The notes: generated by a model not told the origin, from the sequence alone. 7,249 nucleotides of DNA from CALCHX01 sp035761165 (GCA_035761165.1 DASTRO010000149.1:1-7249), one strand, 5' to 3'; shown: positions 1-6,154, numbered from the stretch's first letter. Translations and numbers: made by a program.

Positions 1-502
1 CCGTCAGGTAGCGCGCGACGATGCGCCCCAGGCGGCCGTACCCCACCACGCCCACCGTCCGCCCGTACAGCTCGTGCCCGCGGAAGCGGTCCCGCTCCCA
101 CCCGCCGGCGGCGGCGTGGGCGGCCGCCGCCGGCAGCCGCCGCAGGAGCGCCAGGATCAGCGCGATGGTGTGCTCGGCCGTCGCGCGCACGTCGCGGAGG
201 AACGCCACCTCGCCACGCAGCGAGAGCACGTCCACGTCGCGCGCGCGCGCCGCCGCGAGGTCCACGTGGTTGAGCCCCGTGGTGGGGGTGACGAGCATCC
301 GCAGCCGGGGCGCGGCGTGCAGCACCTCCGCGTCGATCCGGTGCCGCAGCCGGACCCAGAGGACGTCCGCGTCGCCGGCGGCGCGCAGCAGGTCGTCGCG
401 GTCCAGGTCGGCCAGCGTCAGCTCGCCGGCGTCGCGCAGGAGCGCCGCCGCGCGTGGCGAGAAGCCCGCGGACTCCGCCACCAGGACGTGGGGCCGGCTC
501 AC
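1..502 (-). CDS. D-2-hydroxyacid dehydrogenase (SerA/phosphoglycerate dehydrogenase-like), N-terminal part
   Basis: This is the first 167 codons of an NAD-dependent D-isomer-specific 2-hydroxyacid dehydrogenase; the C-terminus lies beyond position 1. Such enzymes interconvert 2-keto acids and D-2-hydroxy acids in the cytoplasm. Seen: an N-terminal substrate-domain half, the family-typical TTGLNHVD stretch (residues 74-81), a segment FLRDVRATAEHTIALIL (101-117) like the TAEH helix of the family, then GRTVGVVGYGRLGR with the Rossmann GxGxxG at G154, G156 and G159. The catalytic Arg/Glu/His of the second half are outside the window. The GTG start at 502 is chosen because GGAGG lies 6 nt upstream and the protein begins directly with the first beta strand (PHVLVAES). 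It follows neuA by 79 nt on the same strand. Its substrate is unknown: 3-phosphoglycerate is the textbook one, but its place in a glycan locus suggests a keto acid used for a sugar or an acyl decoration (inference). Confidence 0.87.
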   Translation of the reverse strand, partial: MSRPHVLVAESAGFSPRAAALLRDAGELTLADLDRDDLLRAAGDADVLWVRLRHRIDAEVLHAAPRLRMLVTPTTGLNHVDLAAARARDVDVLSLRGEVAFLRDVRATAEHTIALILALLRRLPAAAAHAAAGGWERDRFRGHELYGRTVGVVGYGRLGRIVARYLT

Positions 503-581
503 GGCCGCCCTCCCCGCCCCTCGCGATGCCCGGCCCACCGCCGGAGCGGGGGCGACGCGGCCCTCACGCCGCGCGCGCCGC
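503..581 (-). other. 79-nt spacer between neuA and the dehydrogenase, with a GC hairpin
   Basis: This is the longest non-coding gap in the window. On the minus strand it holds a perfect 6-bp inverted repeat, CGCGGC / GCCGCG (573-568 and 561-556, 6-nt loop GTGAGG), extendable by one G-U pair. No T-run follows, so it is not a standard intrinsic terminator. No -10-like A/T-rich box is visible. The dehydrogenase is therefore probably read from the same transcript, perhaps with reduced expression (inference). Confidence 0.4.
509..513 (-). promoter_or_regulatory. Ribosome binding site of the hydroxyacid dehydrogenase
   Basis: GGAGG on the minus strand, followed by the 6-nt spacer GCGGCC and a GTG codon at 502-500. 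It decides the start, since no ATG occurs in the N-terminal part of this frame before the conserved fold begins. Confidence 0.65.
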
Positions 582-1325
582 TCACCCGCCCTCCGCCCGC
601 CCCGCCTCGTGCGCCGTCCGCGCATGCGCCGCCCGCGCGTGCGCCAGCAGGCACTCGGCAAAGACGAGGTCGATCGGCGTGTCGATGTTGCACGCCCGCT
701 CCTCCGGCACCAGCCAGGCACGGCAGTCGTTCCCCTTGAACGATCCCTGCTCGAGGAGCACCGGCGTGCGCGTGAGATAGATGGAGCCCTCGCGCAGGTA
801 GAGGCGCGGGAGGTCCTGCCGCCGCTGCCCTTCGGTGGCCTCGGCGAAGGGCGGATCGACGACGCGCCCCCCGTCGGTGACGTACTTCATGCGGGCCGGG
901 TGCTTGTCGCCGACGGCGACGAAGGAGATGACCGAGTCCGCGCCCGTGCGCTCGAGGAGCTCGATGGCACCGTCGATGTCCTCCGGCCGGCGCAGCGGCG
1001 TGCTCGGCGCCAGCAGGCACACCGCGTCGAAGCGGTCGCCGCGCTCGGCCAGCCAGCCGAGGGCGTGCTGGACGACGGGGAGCATCGGCGTCTCGTCGCG
1101 CGCCAGCTCGGCGGGGCGGCGGAAGGGCACCTCCACGCCGCAGCGCCGGCCGACCTCGGCGATCTCCTCGTCCTCGGTGGTGAGGATCACGCGCGCCAGC
1201 CGTGTGGCGGCGAGCGCCGCCTCCGCCGTGTACTGGAGGAGCGGCCTGCCGCAGACCTCGCGGATGTTCTTGCGCGGCACGCCCTTGGAGCCGCCGCGCG
1301 CCGGGATGAGCCCGAGGACACGCAT
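582..1325 (-). CDS. neuA: NeuA-type CMP-nonulosonate cytidylyltransferase (acylneuraminate cytidylyltransferase family)
   Basis: A 247-residue cytoplasmic enzyme that transfers CMP from CTP to a nonulosonic acid, making the donor for a transferase. Seen: the nucleotide-binding motif IPARGGSKGVPRKN (residues 7-20), strand VILTTEDEEIAEV (46-58), RRPAELARDETP (69-80), LAPSTPLR (105-112), KHPARMK (141-147), EGSIY (179-183) and NIDTPIDL (213-220). Length is close to the family norm of about 225-250. The last ~22 residues are an Ala/His/Arg-rich tail encoded by a short tandem repeat. The ATG at 1325 overlaps the neuC stop as TGATG and has no clear Shine-Dalgarno sequence, which points to translation coupled to neuC. 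Odd: classical LQPTSP, NGAIY and DIDT motifs read LAPSTP, EGSIY and NIDT here, so a substrate other than Neu5Ac is possible. The family call is firm; the exact sugar is not. Confidence 0.92.
   Translation of the reverse strand: MRVLGLIPARGGSKGVPRKNIREVCGRPLLQYTAEAALAATRLARVILTTEDEEIAEVGRRCGVEVPFRRPAELARDETPMLPVVQHALGWLAERGDRFDAVCLLAPSTPLRRPEDIDGAIELLERTGADSVISFVAVGDKHPARMKYVTDGGRVVDPPFAEATEGQRRQDLPRLYLREGSIYLTRTPVLLEQGSFKGNDCRAWLVPEERACNIDTPIDLVFAECLLAHARAAHARTAHEAGRAEGG
610..645 (-). repeat. 15-nt tandem repeat in the 3' end of neuA
   Basis: Two full units (610-624 and 625-639, differing at two positions) and a partial third (640-645), each beginning TGCGCC on the plus strand. The frame encodes AHARA-AHART-AHEAG-like 5-residue units in the tail behind the catalytic domain. 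The repeat length is a multiple of three, so copy-number changes would keep the frame. Confidence 0.6.
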
Positions 1326-2482
1326 CAGTAGGCCAGCCGCTTCTCGATCTGCAGGGGCGCGTCGGCCAGCAGGCCGGCGATGCGTCGCCCGGCCTGTCCG
1401 TCGCCGTACAGGCAGCTGCGCGGGTAGCGCCCGTTGCCCAGGTGCCGGTCGATGCCGGCCACGATGGCGCGCCGCTCGTAGTCCACGTCCAGCACGTTCG
1501 TGCCGCGGTCGCGCCCCGCCTGCCGCGACCCGATATTGACGACGGGGACGCCGAGGAAGGAGCACTCGCGGATGCCGACGCTGGAGTTCCCCACCAGGCA
1601 GCGCGCGTTGTAGAGCAGCCGCAGGAAGTCGGCGGGCGCCATGTTCTTGAAGAAGTGGATGTTGGTGGGCCGCTCGCGCTCGCGGAAGGCGCGGATGCCG
1701 CCGGAGGTGCCGTCGGAGCCGGCGTCCACGTTGGGCCAGAACCAGAGCGTCGGCATCCCGATCTCGCGCACCGCGTGCAGCGTCTCCTCCACGTGCACGC
1801 GGGCCAGCTCGTATTCCGTGGTCACCGGATGCTGCATCACCACCAGGTAGCCGCCCGCGAGGTCCACCGGCGTGCCGACGCCGCCGTAGCGCTCGAACGG
1901 GTCGAAATCGAGCGCCGGCGCGGTGAGCACCTGCGCCGCCAGGTCCACCGACGGGCAGCCGGTGACGTGCACGACGTCCGGCTCCTCGCCCATGCGGATC
2001 ACGCGCTGCGCGGCCATGCTGGTGGAGACGAGGTGCAGGTCCGCCAGCTTGGTCACCGCGTGGCGCACCTTCTCGTCGATGGAGCCGGTGACCTCGCCGC
2101 CCTGCACGTGCGCCACGGGGATGTTCATGTACGCCGCGGCCACGGCGGTGGCGAGCGTCTCGTACCGGTCGGCGATGGTGACGATGACGTCGGGGCGCAG
2201 GTTGTCGAACACGGTGGCCAGCTCGAGCAGCCCGATCCCCGTCGTCTTGGCCATCGAGGTGAGGTTGGAGCCCTCGAGCACCATGTAGACGCGGGCCGCG
2301 ATCTCGAAGCCGTCGTCCTCGATGTAGCGCACGGCGGTGCCGTAGCGGTCGAGCAGCGCGGACGCGGCCACCACCACCTGCAGCTCCAGGTCAGGGTGGG
2401 CGCGGATGGCCTCGAGCGCCGTCTTGATGCGGCTGTAGCTGGGCCGGGCGGTGATGACCACGGCCACCTTGCGAGGCGTCAT
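1325..2482 (-). CDS. neuC: Hydrolysing UDP-N-acetylglucosamine 2-epimerase, NeuC type
   Basis: A 385-residue GT-B-fold enzyme that converts UDP-GlcNAc (or a modified or GDP-linked analogue) to a free ManNAc-type sugar, the substrate of NeuB. Seen: N-terminal strand VAVVITARPSYSRIKTAL (residues 6-23), DRYE (105-108), HVQGGE (125-130), SIDEKVRH (134-141), TGCPSVD (174-180), QHPVTTEYE (217-225) and GNSSVGIRE (298-306). The acidic residues D105, E130 and E137 and H218 align by motif with the catalytic set of this family. Length is normal (about 370-390). The ATG at 2482 overlaps the neuB stop as ATGA; a GGAG lies 11 nt upstream inside neuB, so translational coupling is likely. The N-terminal TARPSYS replaces the TGTRADYG/TGSRAEYG of classical NeuC. 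It could equally be a LegG-type epimerase for a legionaminic-like sugar; the 4-amino-sugar genes that would support that are not in the window. Confidence 0.93.
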   Translation of the reverse strand: MTPRKVAVVITARPSYSRIKTALEAIRAHPDLELQVVVAASALLDRYGTAVRYIEDDGFEIAARVYMVLEGSNLTSMAKTTGIGLLELATVFDNLRPDVIVTIADRYETLATAVAAAYMNIPVAHVQGGEVTGSIDEKVRHAVTKLADLHLVSTSMAAQRVIRMGEEPDVVHVTGCPSVDLAAQVLTAPALDFDPFERYGGVGTPVDLAGGYLVVMQHPVTTEYELARVHVEETLHAVREIGMPTLWFWPNVDAGSDGTSGGIRAFRERERPTNIHFFKNMAPADFLRLLYNARCLVGNSSVGIRECSFLGVPVVNIGSRQAGRDRGTNVLDVDYERRAIVAGIDRHLGNGRYPRSCLYGDGQAGRRIAGLLADAPLQIEKRLAY

Positions 2483-3549
2483 GTCGTCGTCCGCTCCAGA
2501 TCGGTGTCGGCCAGCAGCTGGTCGGCGCGCACGCTGCGCGCGAGGCGGGCGCCCACCAGCTCGGGAAGTCGGTCGGCCGGGATGCCGGTCCCGGGCTTCT
2601 TGGCCGCCAGGTGCTCGGCGCGCAGCACGGTGCCGGCGGCGAGGTCGGTGCGCGCCACCACGCTCTTCGTGAAGAGGGCACGCAACGGGGCCGTCTCGGC
2701 TGCGGCGGCATCCTTGTCCACCGGGTGCGCGCGCATCGCGCCGATGAAGCGGACGCCCTCCACGAGCTGCCGCAGCTCGGCGGTGGTGACCGAGGCCACG
2801 ACGTCGGGACCGAACATCTCGCGGCTCAGCGTCACGTGCACCTCCAGCACCTCGGCCCCCAGCGTCGCGGCGGCGAGGCCGGGGTAGATGGTGCCCGAGT
2901 GGTCGGAGAGCCCCACCGCGCAGCCGTAGCGCTCACGGAAGGTGGCCAGCAGGTTGAGCCCGATCCGCTCCGGCGGCGAGGGGTAGGCCGACGTGCACTG
3001 CAGCACGGCCAGCGGCAGCCCGTGCGAGCGCACGCGCGCCACGGCGGCGTCGATCTCGGCCAGCGCGCTCATGCCGGTGGAGAGGAGGATCGGCAGGCCG
3101 GTGGCGGCCATGCGCTCGAGCATCGCCGCGTTGGCCACCTCGCCCGAGGCCACCTTCCACGCCGCCACGCCGACGCGCGCGAGCAGCTCCACGGCCTCGA
3201 GCGAGAAGGGGGAGCTGAGGAAGCGCAGCCCGCGGTCGTCGGCGTGGCGGCGGAGCCCCTGCCACTGCTCGGCGGTGAACTCCATGCGGCGCCAGTAGTC
3301 GTAGCGGCTGGCGTCCTGGCGGCTGAAGGGGACGCGCCACGGCTCGCCCGGCGTGCTCTCGGCGGCGGCGATGTGCGTCTGGAACTTCACCGCGTCGGCG
3401 CCCGCATCGGCGATGGCATCGATGAAGGCGTGCGCCAGGCCCAGGCTGCCGTCGTGCGCCTGCGCCACCTCGCCGATGACGAAGCAGCGCCGCGCGCCCG
3501 GCGCGGCGCCGTCGAAGAACCACGGCGCGAGCTCGGCCCCGCCGCTCAT
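2479..3549 (-). CDS. neuB: NeuB-family nonulosonic acid synthase (N-acetylneuraminate synthase family)
   Basis: A 356-residue cytoplasmic enzyme condensing phosphoenolpyruvate with a ManNAc-type sugar to give a nine-carbon alpha-keto acid. Seen: a TIM-barrel domain (about 20-280) starting CFVIGEVAQAHDG (residues 22-34), ADAVKFQTH (52-59), FLSSPFS (110-116), WKVASGE (131-137), ILLSTGMS (154-161), QCTSAYPSP (184-192), GLSDH (213-217) and EVHVT (236-240); then a C-terminal SAF/antifreeze-like domain (about 293-356) with KKPGTGI. H217 and H238 match by motif the two metal-binding histidines of meningococcal NeuB. Length is normal. The ATG start overlaps the stop of the preceding methyltransferase as ATGA and has GGGGAG 6 nt upstream. 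Odd: the usual NHxG near the N-terminus reads AHDG. Neu5Ac, legionaminic or another nonulosonate are all possible products. Confidence 0.95.
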   Translation of the reverse strand: MSGGAELAPWFFDGAAPGARRCFVIGEVAQAHDGSLGLAHAFIDAIADAGADAVKFQTHIAAAESTPGEPWRVPFSRQDASRYDYWRRMEFTAEQWQGLRRHADDRGLRFLSSPFSLEAVELLARVGVAAWKVASGEVANAAMLERMAATGLPILLSTGMSALAEIDAAVARVRSHGLPLAVLQCTSAYPSPPERIGLNLLATFRERYGCAVGLSDHSGTIYPGLAAATLGAEVLEVHVTLSREMFGPDVVASVTTAELRQLVEGVRFIGAMRAHPVDKDAAAAETAPLRALFTKSVVARTDLAAGTVLRAEHLAAKKPGTGIPADRLPELVGARLARSVRADQLLADTDLERTTT

Positions 3550-4415
3550 GCGACGCTCCCCAGACCCGCGTCGGCGCGCGGATGGCGCAGGATGACCACC
3601 TGGCCGCGGGCGATGACGTGCCGCACCGCGTGCGGGAGCACGCGCTCCGCGCGATAGGCGAAGCGGCGGAAGGCGCGGTCCAGCTCCCCTTTCGGCAGGA
3701 AGCGGTGCAGCCGGTCGATGCCGCCGCGCGTGACCGTCTCGACGTGGTCGAAATAGCGGAGCCCCGCCTCGCGGTAGTGCCGCGAGCTGTTGTCGCGCTC
3801 CGGGTGCGGATCGGCGGCCTTGTAGGCGGCCCACGCACTCGCGTGGAGGCGCGACGGGCGTCCCGGCACCGGCACCAGCCAGCGCAGCGCGTCGAGCAGG
3901 CGGCTGTTGACCGCCGGCTCCATGAACCGTGCTTCCCCGGTGGGACGCAGCACGCGCGCCGTCTCGCGCAGGTACGCGTCCTCCACCTCGTGCGTGAGAT
4001 GGTGCAGGAACGCCTTGCCGACGACGAAGTCGAAGGCGCCCGCGGGGAGCCCCATCGTCACGAAGTCGCCGGCGACGGCGTCGATGCGCGACGCGAGGCC
4101 GAGCTGCGCGGCGGCGGTGCGGACGAGGCGCGGCGTCTCCTCCGAGATGTCGGTGGCGAGCACGTGAGCCCCCAGCGCCGCCATCACCAGGGCGTTGAGC
4201 CCCGTGCCGGCCCCCAGCTCCAGCACGCGCGCGCCGCGCAGCCGCGCGCGGAAGTCGCCGTGATAGAGCAGCACCCACGACGCGTCGGTGACGGTCGCGT
4301 CGTCGAGAAACCGGTCGACGTGGCGCACCTTCTCGACCATCGCCGCGACGTCCACGCCGCCGTAGCTGCTGTCGTAGTGTCGCTTGTTGGTGTCGAGGTT
4401 GGCTACCGTCTGCAC
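3546..4415 (-). CDS. Class I SAM-dependent methyltransferase coupled to neuB
   Basis: A 289-residue predicted cytoplasmic methyltransferase. Seen: SAM-binding motif I VLELGAGTG (residues 64-72), the acidic end of strand 2 in LATDIS (D89), an acidic AGDF motif (D117), and FDFVVGKAFLHHL (128-140) as motif IV, followed by a helix and VLRPTGEARFMEP typical of UbiE/Methyltransf_11-like folds. The C-terminal third (about 170-289) is basic and I cannot assign it. The frame is open much further upstream, but that part overlaps the glycosyltransferase and looks like GC-biased junk. The GTG at 4415 is preferred because GGAGG lies 5 nt upstream and the likely ordered sequence (NLDTNKRHYDSSYGG) begins there. 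It overlaps neuB by ATGA, suggesting that its substrate is the nonulosonate or the glycan carrying it (inference). No motif identifies the methyl acceptor. Confidence 0.86.
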   Translation of the reverse strand: MQTVANLDTNKRHYDSSYGGVDVAAMVEKVRHVDRFLDDATVTDASWVLLYHGDFRARLRGARVLELGAGTGLNALVMAALGAHVLATDISEETPRLVRTAAAQLGLASRIDAVAGDFVTMGLPAGAFDFVVGKAFLHHLTHEVEDAYLRETARVLRPTGEARFMEPAVNSRLLDALRWLVPVPGRPSRLHASAWAAYKAADPHPERDNSSRHYREAGLRYFDHVETVTRGGIDRLHRFLPKGELDRAFRRFAYRAERVLPHAVRHVIARGQVVILRHPRADAGLGSVA

Positions 4416-4418
4416 GAG

Positions 4419-4425
4419 CTCCTCC
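4419..4425 (-). promoter_or_regulatory. Strong ribosome binding site of the second methyltransferase
   Basis: GGAGGAG on the minus strand, with GGAGG 5 nt from the GTG at 4415-4413. It is the best Shine-Dalgarno match near any start in the window and fixes the start inside an otherwise over-extended frame. Confidence 0.7.
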
Positions 4426-4464
4426 GCTCTGCGCTCGCCCCGTGGTGGGCCGCCCCCGGGCCCG

Positions 4465-5409
4465 TCATCCCGCCCCGCTCCGCTGCGCCGTCCACCGCTC
4501 GCGCAGCATGCGCGGCCCCGGCAGCCCCAGCACCAGACGCAGGCCACGCAGCGTCTGCTTGGTGCGCCGCCACGAGGGGCGCAGCGCCAGCGCGTGCGCG
4601 GCCAGCCGCAGCATCCCCCAGGGGTCGCCGCGCGCCTGCGCCGCCGCGGCCGCGCGGTCGTAGCCGGAGGCGAGCACCGCCCGCCCCTCCCCCGCCGCGT
4701 CGAAGAGCGCGCGGTGCTTCTCGTAGATGTAGCGTCGCACCACGTGCTCGCGCGTGCGGCACGCGACGTTCATCGACTGCGCCGCCGTCCGGTAGCGATA
4801 CAGCGGCTCGGCCACGTGCACGGCGCGGCAGCCACGGCTGAAGGCGCGGACGTAGAACTCCCAGTCCTCGCGCCCGATGCGCAGCACGTCGCTCTCGTCG
4901 TAGCCGCCGAGGCGCTCCCAGAGGGTGCGCCGCATGAGCGCGTTGGGCGGCACCGGCTGCGCCCGCAGGATCTCGCCCGCCGCCGGCACGTGGCAGTGCC
5001 GCGTCCCCGTCTCCGCGCCGAAGAGCGCCAGGTCGCAGCAGGCCAGCTCCAGCGCCGGGTCGGCGAGCAGCGGGGGGAGCAATCGCTCGAGGTAGTGCGG
5101 GTCGAGCACGTCGTCCGCATCCACGCAGAGGACGAAGGGCGTCGCGCTGGCGCGGATGCCGGCATTGCGCGCCGCGCTCAGCCCGCCGTTGCGCGGCTGG
5201 CACAGGAGCCGGACGCGTGGATCGTCGAGCGCTTCCACCGCGGCACGGATGACGGCGCCGTCCGGCGACGCGTCGTCCACCACGACGGCCGTCCACACCG
5301 GCAGCGTCTGCGCGCGCACGCTGTGCAGGCACTCGGCCAGCAGGTGCCCCTGCCGGAAGCAGGGGATCACGACGGTGACCTGCGGCTCGCCACGCGACGT
5401 CATCGGCAC
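4465..5409 (-). CDS. Family 2 glycosyltransferase (GT-A fold)
   Basis: A 314-residue inverting glycosyltransferase that adds a sugar from a nucleotide donor to a growing glycan at the cytoplasmic face of the membrane. Seen: VTVVIPCFRQGHLLAECLHSV (residues 11-31), VVVDDASPDG (42-51), NGGLSAARNAGI (74-85), the metal-binding VDADD (96-100), and REDWEFYVR (180-188), which holds the probable catalytic Asp of the ED motif. These are the standard GT2 landmarks in the right order. The C-terminal region (about 230-314) has no visible membrane helix and ends in a basic Arg-rich tail that may touch the membrane. The GTG start is supported by GAGG 5 nt upstream; an ATG two codons later is the alternative. 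It follows the first methyltransferase by 7 nt. Donor and acceptor cannot be read from sequence; it does not resemble known sialyltransferase families, so it probably does not use the CMP-sugar. Confidence 0.93.
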   Translation of the reverse strand: MPMTSRGEPQVTVVIPCFRQGHLLAECLHSVRAQTLPVWTAVVVDDASPDGAVIRAAVEALDDPRVRLLCQPRNGGLSAARNAGIRASATPFVLCVDADDVLDPHYLERLLPPLLADPALELACCDLALFGAETGTRHCHVPAAGEILRAQPVPPNALMRRTLWERLGGYDESDVLRIGREDWEFYVRAFSRGCRAVHVAEPLYRYRTAAQSMNVACRTREHVVRRYIYEKHRALFDAAGEGRAVLASGYDRAAAAAQARGDPWGMLRLAAHALALRPSWRRTKQTLRGLRLVLGLPGPRMLRERWTAQRSGAG

Positions 5410-5418
5410 CGTCGCCTC
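5410..5418 (-). promoter_or_regulatory. GAGGCGACG leader and RBS of the glycosyltransferase
   Basis: GAGGCGACG sits directly before the GTG at 5409 on the minus strand, with its first two bases inside the stop codon of the previous gene. The same nine bases stand directly before the methyltransferase start at 6154. GAGG is 5 nt from the start, so the motif acts as ribosome binding site and sets the start. Confidence 0.55.
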
Positions 5419-6154
5419 ACCCGAGCAGCCGCATGGCGAGCCGCTCGCGGTACTTGGCGAGGCGGCCGGAGACGGCCAGCCGGCGCAGCACCTGCTTGTG
5501 CACGAGCGTCAGCGGATTGGCCGAGTAGCGCCGCGCCAGCTCGTCGAGCACCGGGTTCGCGGCCACCACGTCACGATGGGCGTAGAGATAGGTGTTGCAG
5601 CGGTACCACCAGGCGACGCGCTCGTCCTCCCAGATGAGTGGCCGCACCGGGTCGAGCACGACGTAGTCGTGCTGTGCGAAGAGCGACCGCCAGTACGACG
5701 GCCACTGCTCGTTCACGTGGTGCGTGCCGCCCTGCCCCGGAAAGGCGGCCGAGAAGAGCACTGCCGGGGCGAGGCTCACCAGCCCCCGCACGAGCCCCGC
5801 CGCGGCGCGCTCCGGCAGGTGCTCGCCCACCTCGAGCGACAGCGCGAGGTCGTAGCGCCCGGCGTGCTCCAGCGGGCGCGTGAGGTCGGCGGCCGTGAAC
5901 TCGTCCTCGTTCACCAGCAGGCCCGCGTCGCGCACGTAGGCGCCGTCGAAGCCGTGCACCACCGGCACGCCGCACCGCTTGAACGCGACGAGCCAGGTGC
6001 CCACGCCACAGCCGACGTCGGCCACCCGCGCCGGCGAGAGGAGCGAGATGACGATGGGCGCGACGACCGCGGCGGAGCTGGCCGACAGCGGCACCTGGCT
6101 GTCGAAGAACGCGCGGTCGAAGGGGACCGCAGGCGTGGCGCCGGCACGCAGCAT
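5417..6154 (-). CDS. Class I SAM-dependent methyltransferase next to Wzt
   Basis: A 245-residue predicted methyltransferase. Seen: motif I VADVGCGVGTWL (residues 44-55), the acidic residue of strand 2 in GFDG (D70), an AADL motif (D90), LSLEVGEHLPE (105-115) as motif IV region, FSAAFPGQGGTHHVNEQWPSYW (about 134-155), a conserved-looking stretch I recall from glycan-locus methyltransferases, and a WWYRCN segment. The C-terminal ~50 residues are basic. Two starts are possible: ATG at 6154, with the GAGGCGACG leader also used by the next gene, or GTG at 6169, which overlaps the wzt stop as GTGA but has a weak Shine-Dalgarno; I prefer the ATG. A methyltransferase directly behind a Wzt with a C-terminal binding domain recalls O-antigen systems in which the exporter reads a methylated chain end, but WbdD-like kinase parts are absent. 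The acceptor is unknown. Confidence 0.86.
   Translation of the reverse strand: MLRAGATPAVPFDRAFFDSQVPLSASSAAVVAPIVISLLSPARVADVGCGVGTWLVAFKRCGVPVVHGFDGAYVRDAGLLVNEDEFTAADLTRPLEHAGRYDLALSLEVGEHLPERAAAGLVRGLVSLAPAVLFSAAFPGQGGTHHVNEQWPSYWRSLFAQHDYVVLDPVRPLIWEDERVAWWYRCNTYLYAHRDVVAANPVLDELARRYSANPLTLVHKQVLRRLAVSGRLAKYRERLAMRLLG

Noticed and set aside
21..1331. Long plus-strand open frame (436 codons) opposite the dehydrogenase and neuA
   Set aside because: It is Arg/Ser/Ala-rich, has no recognisable motif, and lies antisense to two genes with clear family motifs; such frames are typical by-products of very high GC3.
1442..2887. Long plus-strand open frame opposite neuC and neuB
   Set aside because: Its His/Arg/Ala/Gly-rich composition mirrors the antisense reading of GC-rich codons; no domain can be seen, while both minus-strand genes are certain.
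3550..4278. Upstream extension of the neuB frame, which would add a 243-residue N-terminal fusion
   Set aside because: The extra part is an Arg/Ala/Gly-rich out-of-frame reading of the methyltransferase. The ATG at 3549 has a good Shine-Dalgarno and the protein then has normal NeuB length.
4447..4463. GGGCC/GGCCC hairpin just behind the glycosyltransferase stop as a terminator
   Set aside because: Only 5 bp of stem, no T-run, and the next gene starts within 50 nt; chance pairing is expected at this GC content.
4465..4468. ATGA at the end of the glycosyltransferase gene, looking like another coupled start
   Set aside because: The ATG is in the wrong frame for the next methyltransferase and leads into no plausible protein.
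4416..4547. Upstream extension of the second methyltransferase into the glycosyltransferase gene
   Set aside because: It is a Cys/Gly/Arg-rich junk translation; the GTG at 4415 with GGAGG 5 nt upstream fits better.
2611..5637. Series of overlapping plus-strand frames of about 350-420 codons opposite neuB, the methyltransferase and the glycosyltransferase
   Set aside because: Low-complexity Arg/Ala/Pro translations, antisense to motif-bearing genes; no start signals or domains.
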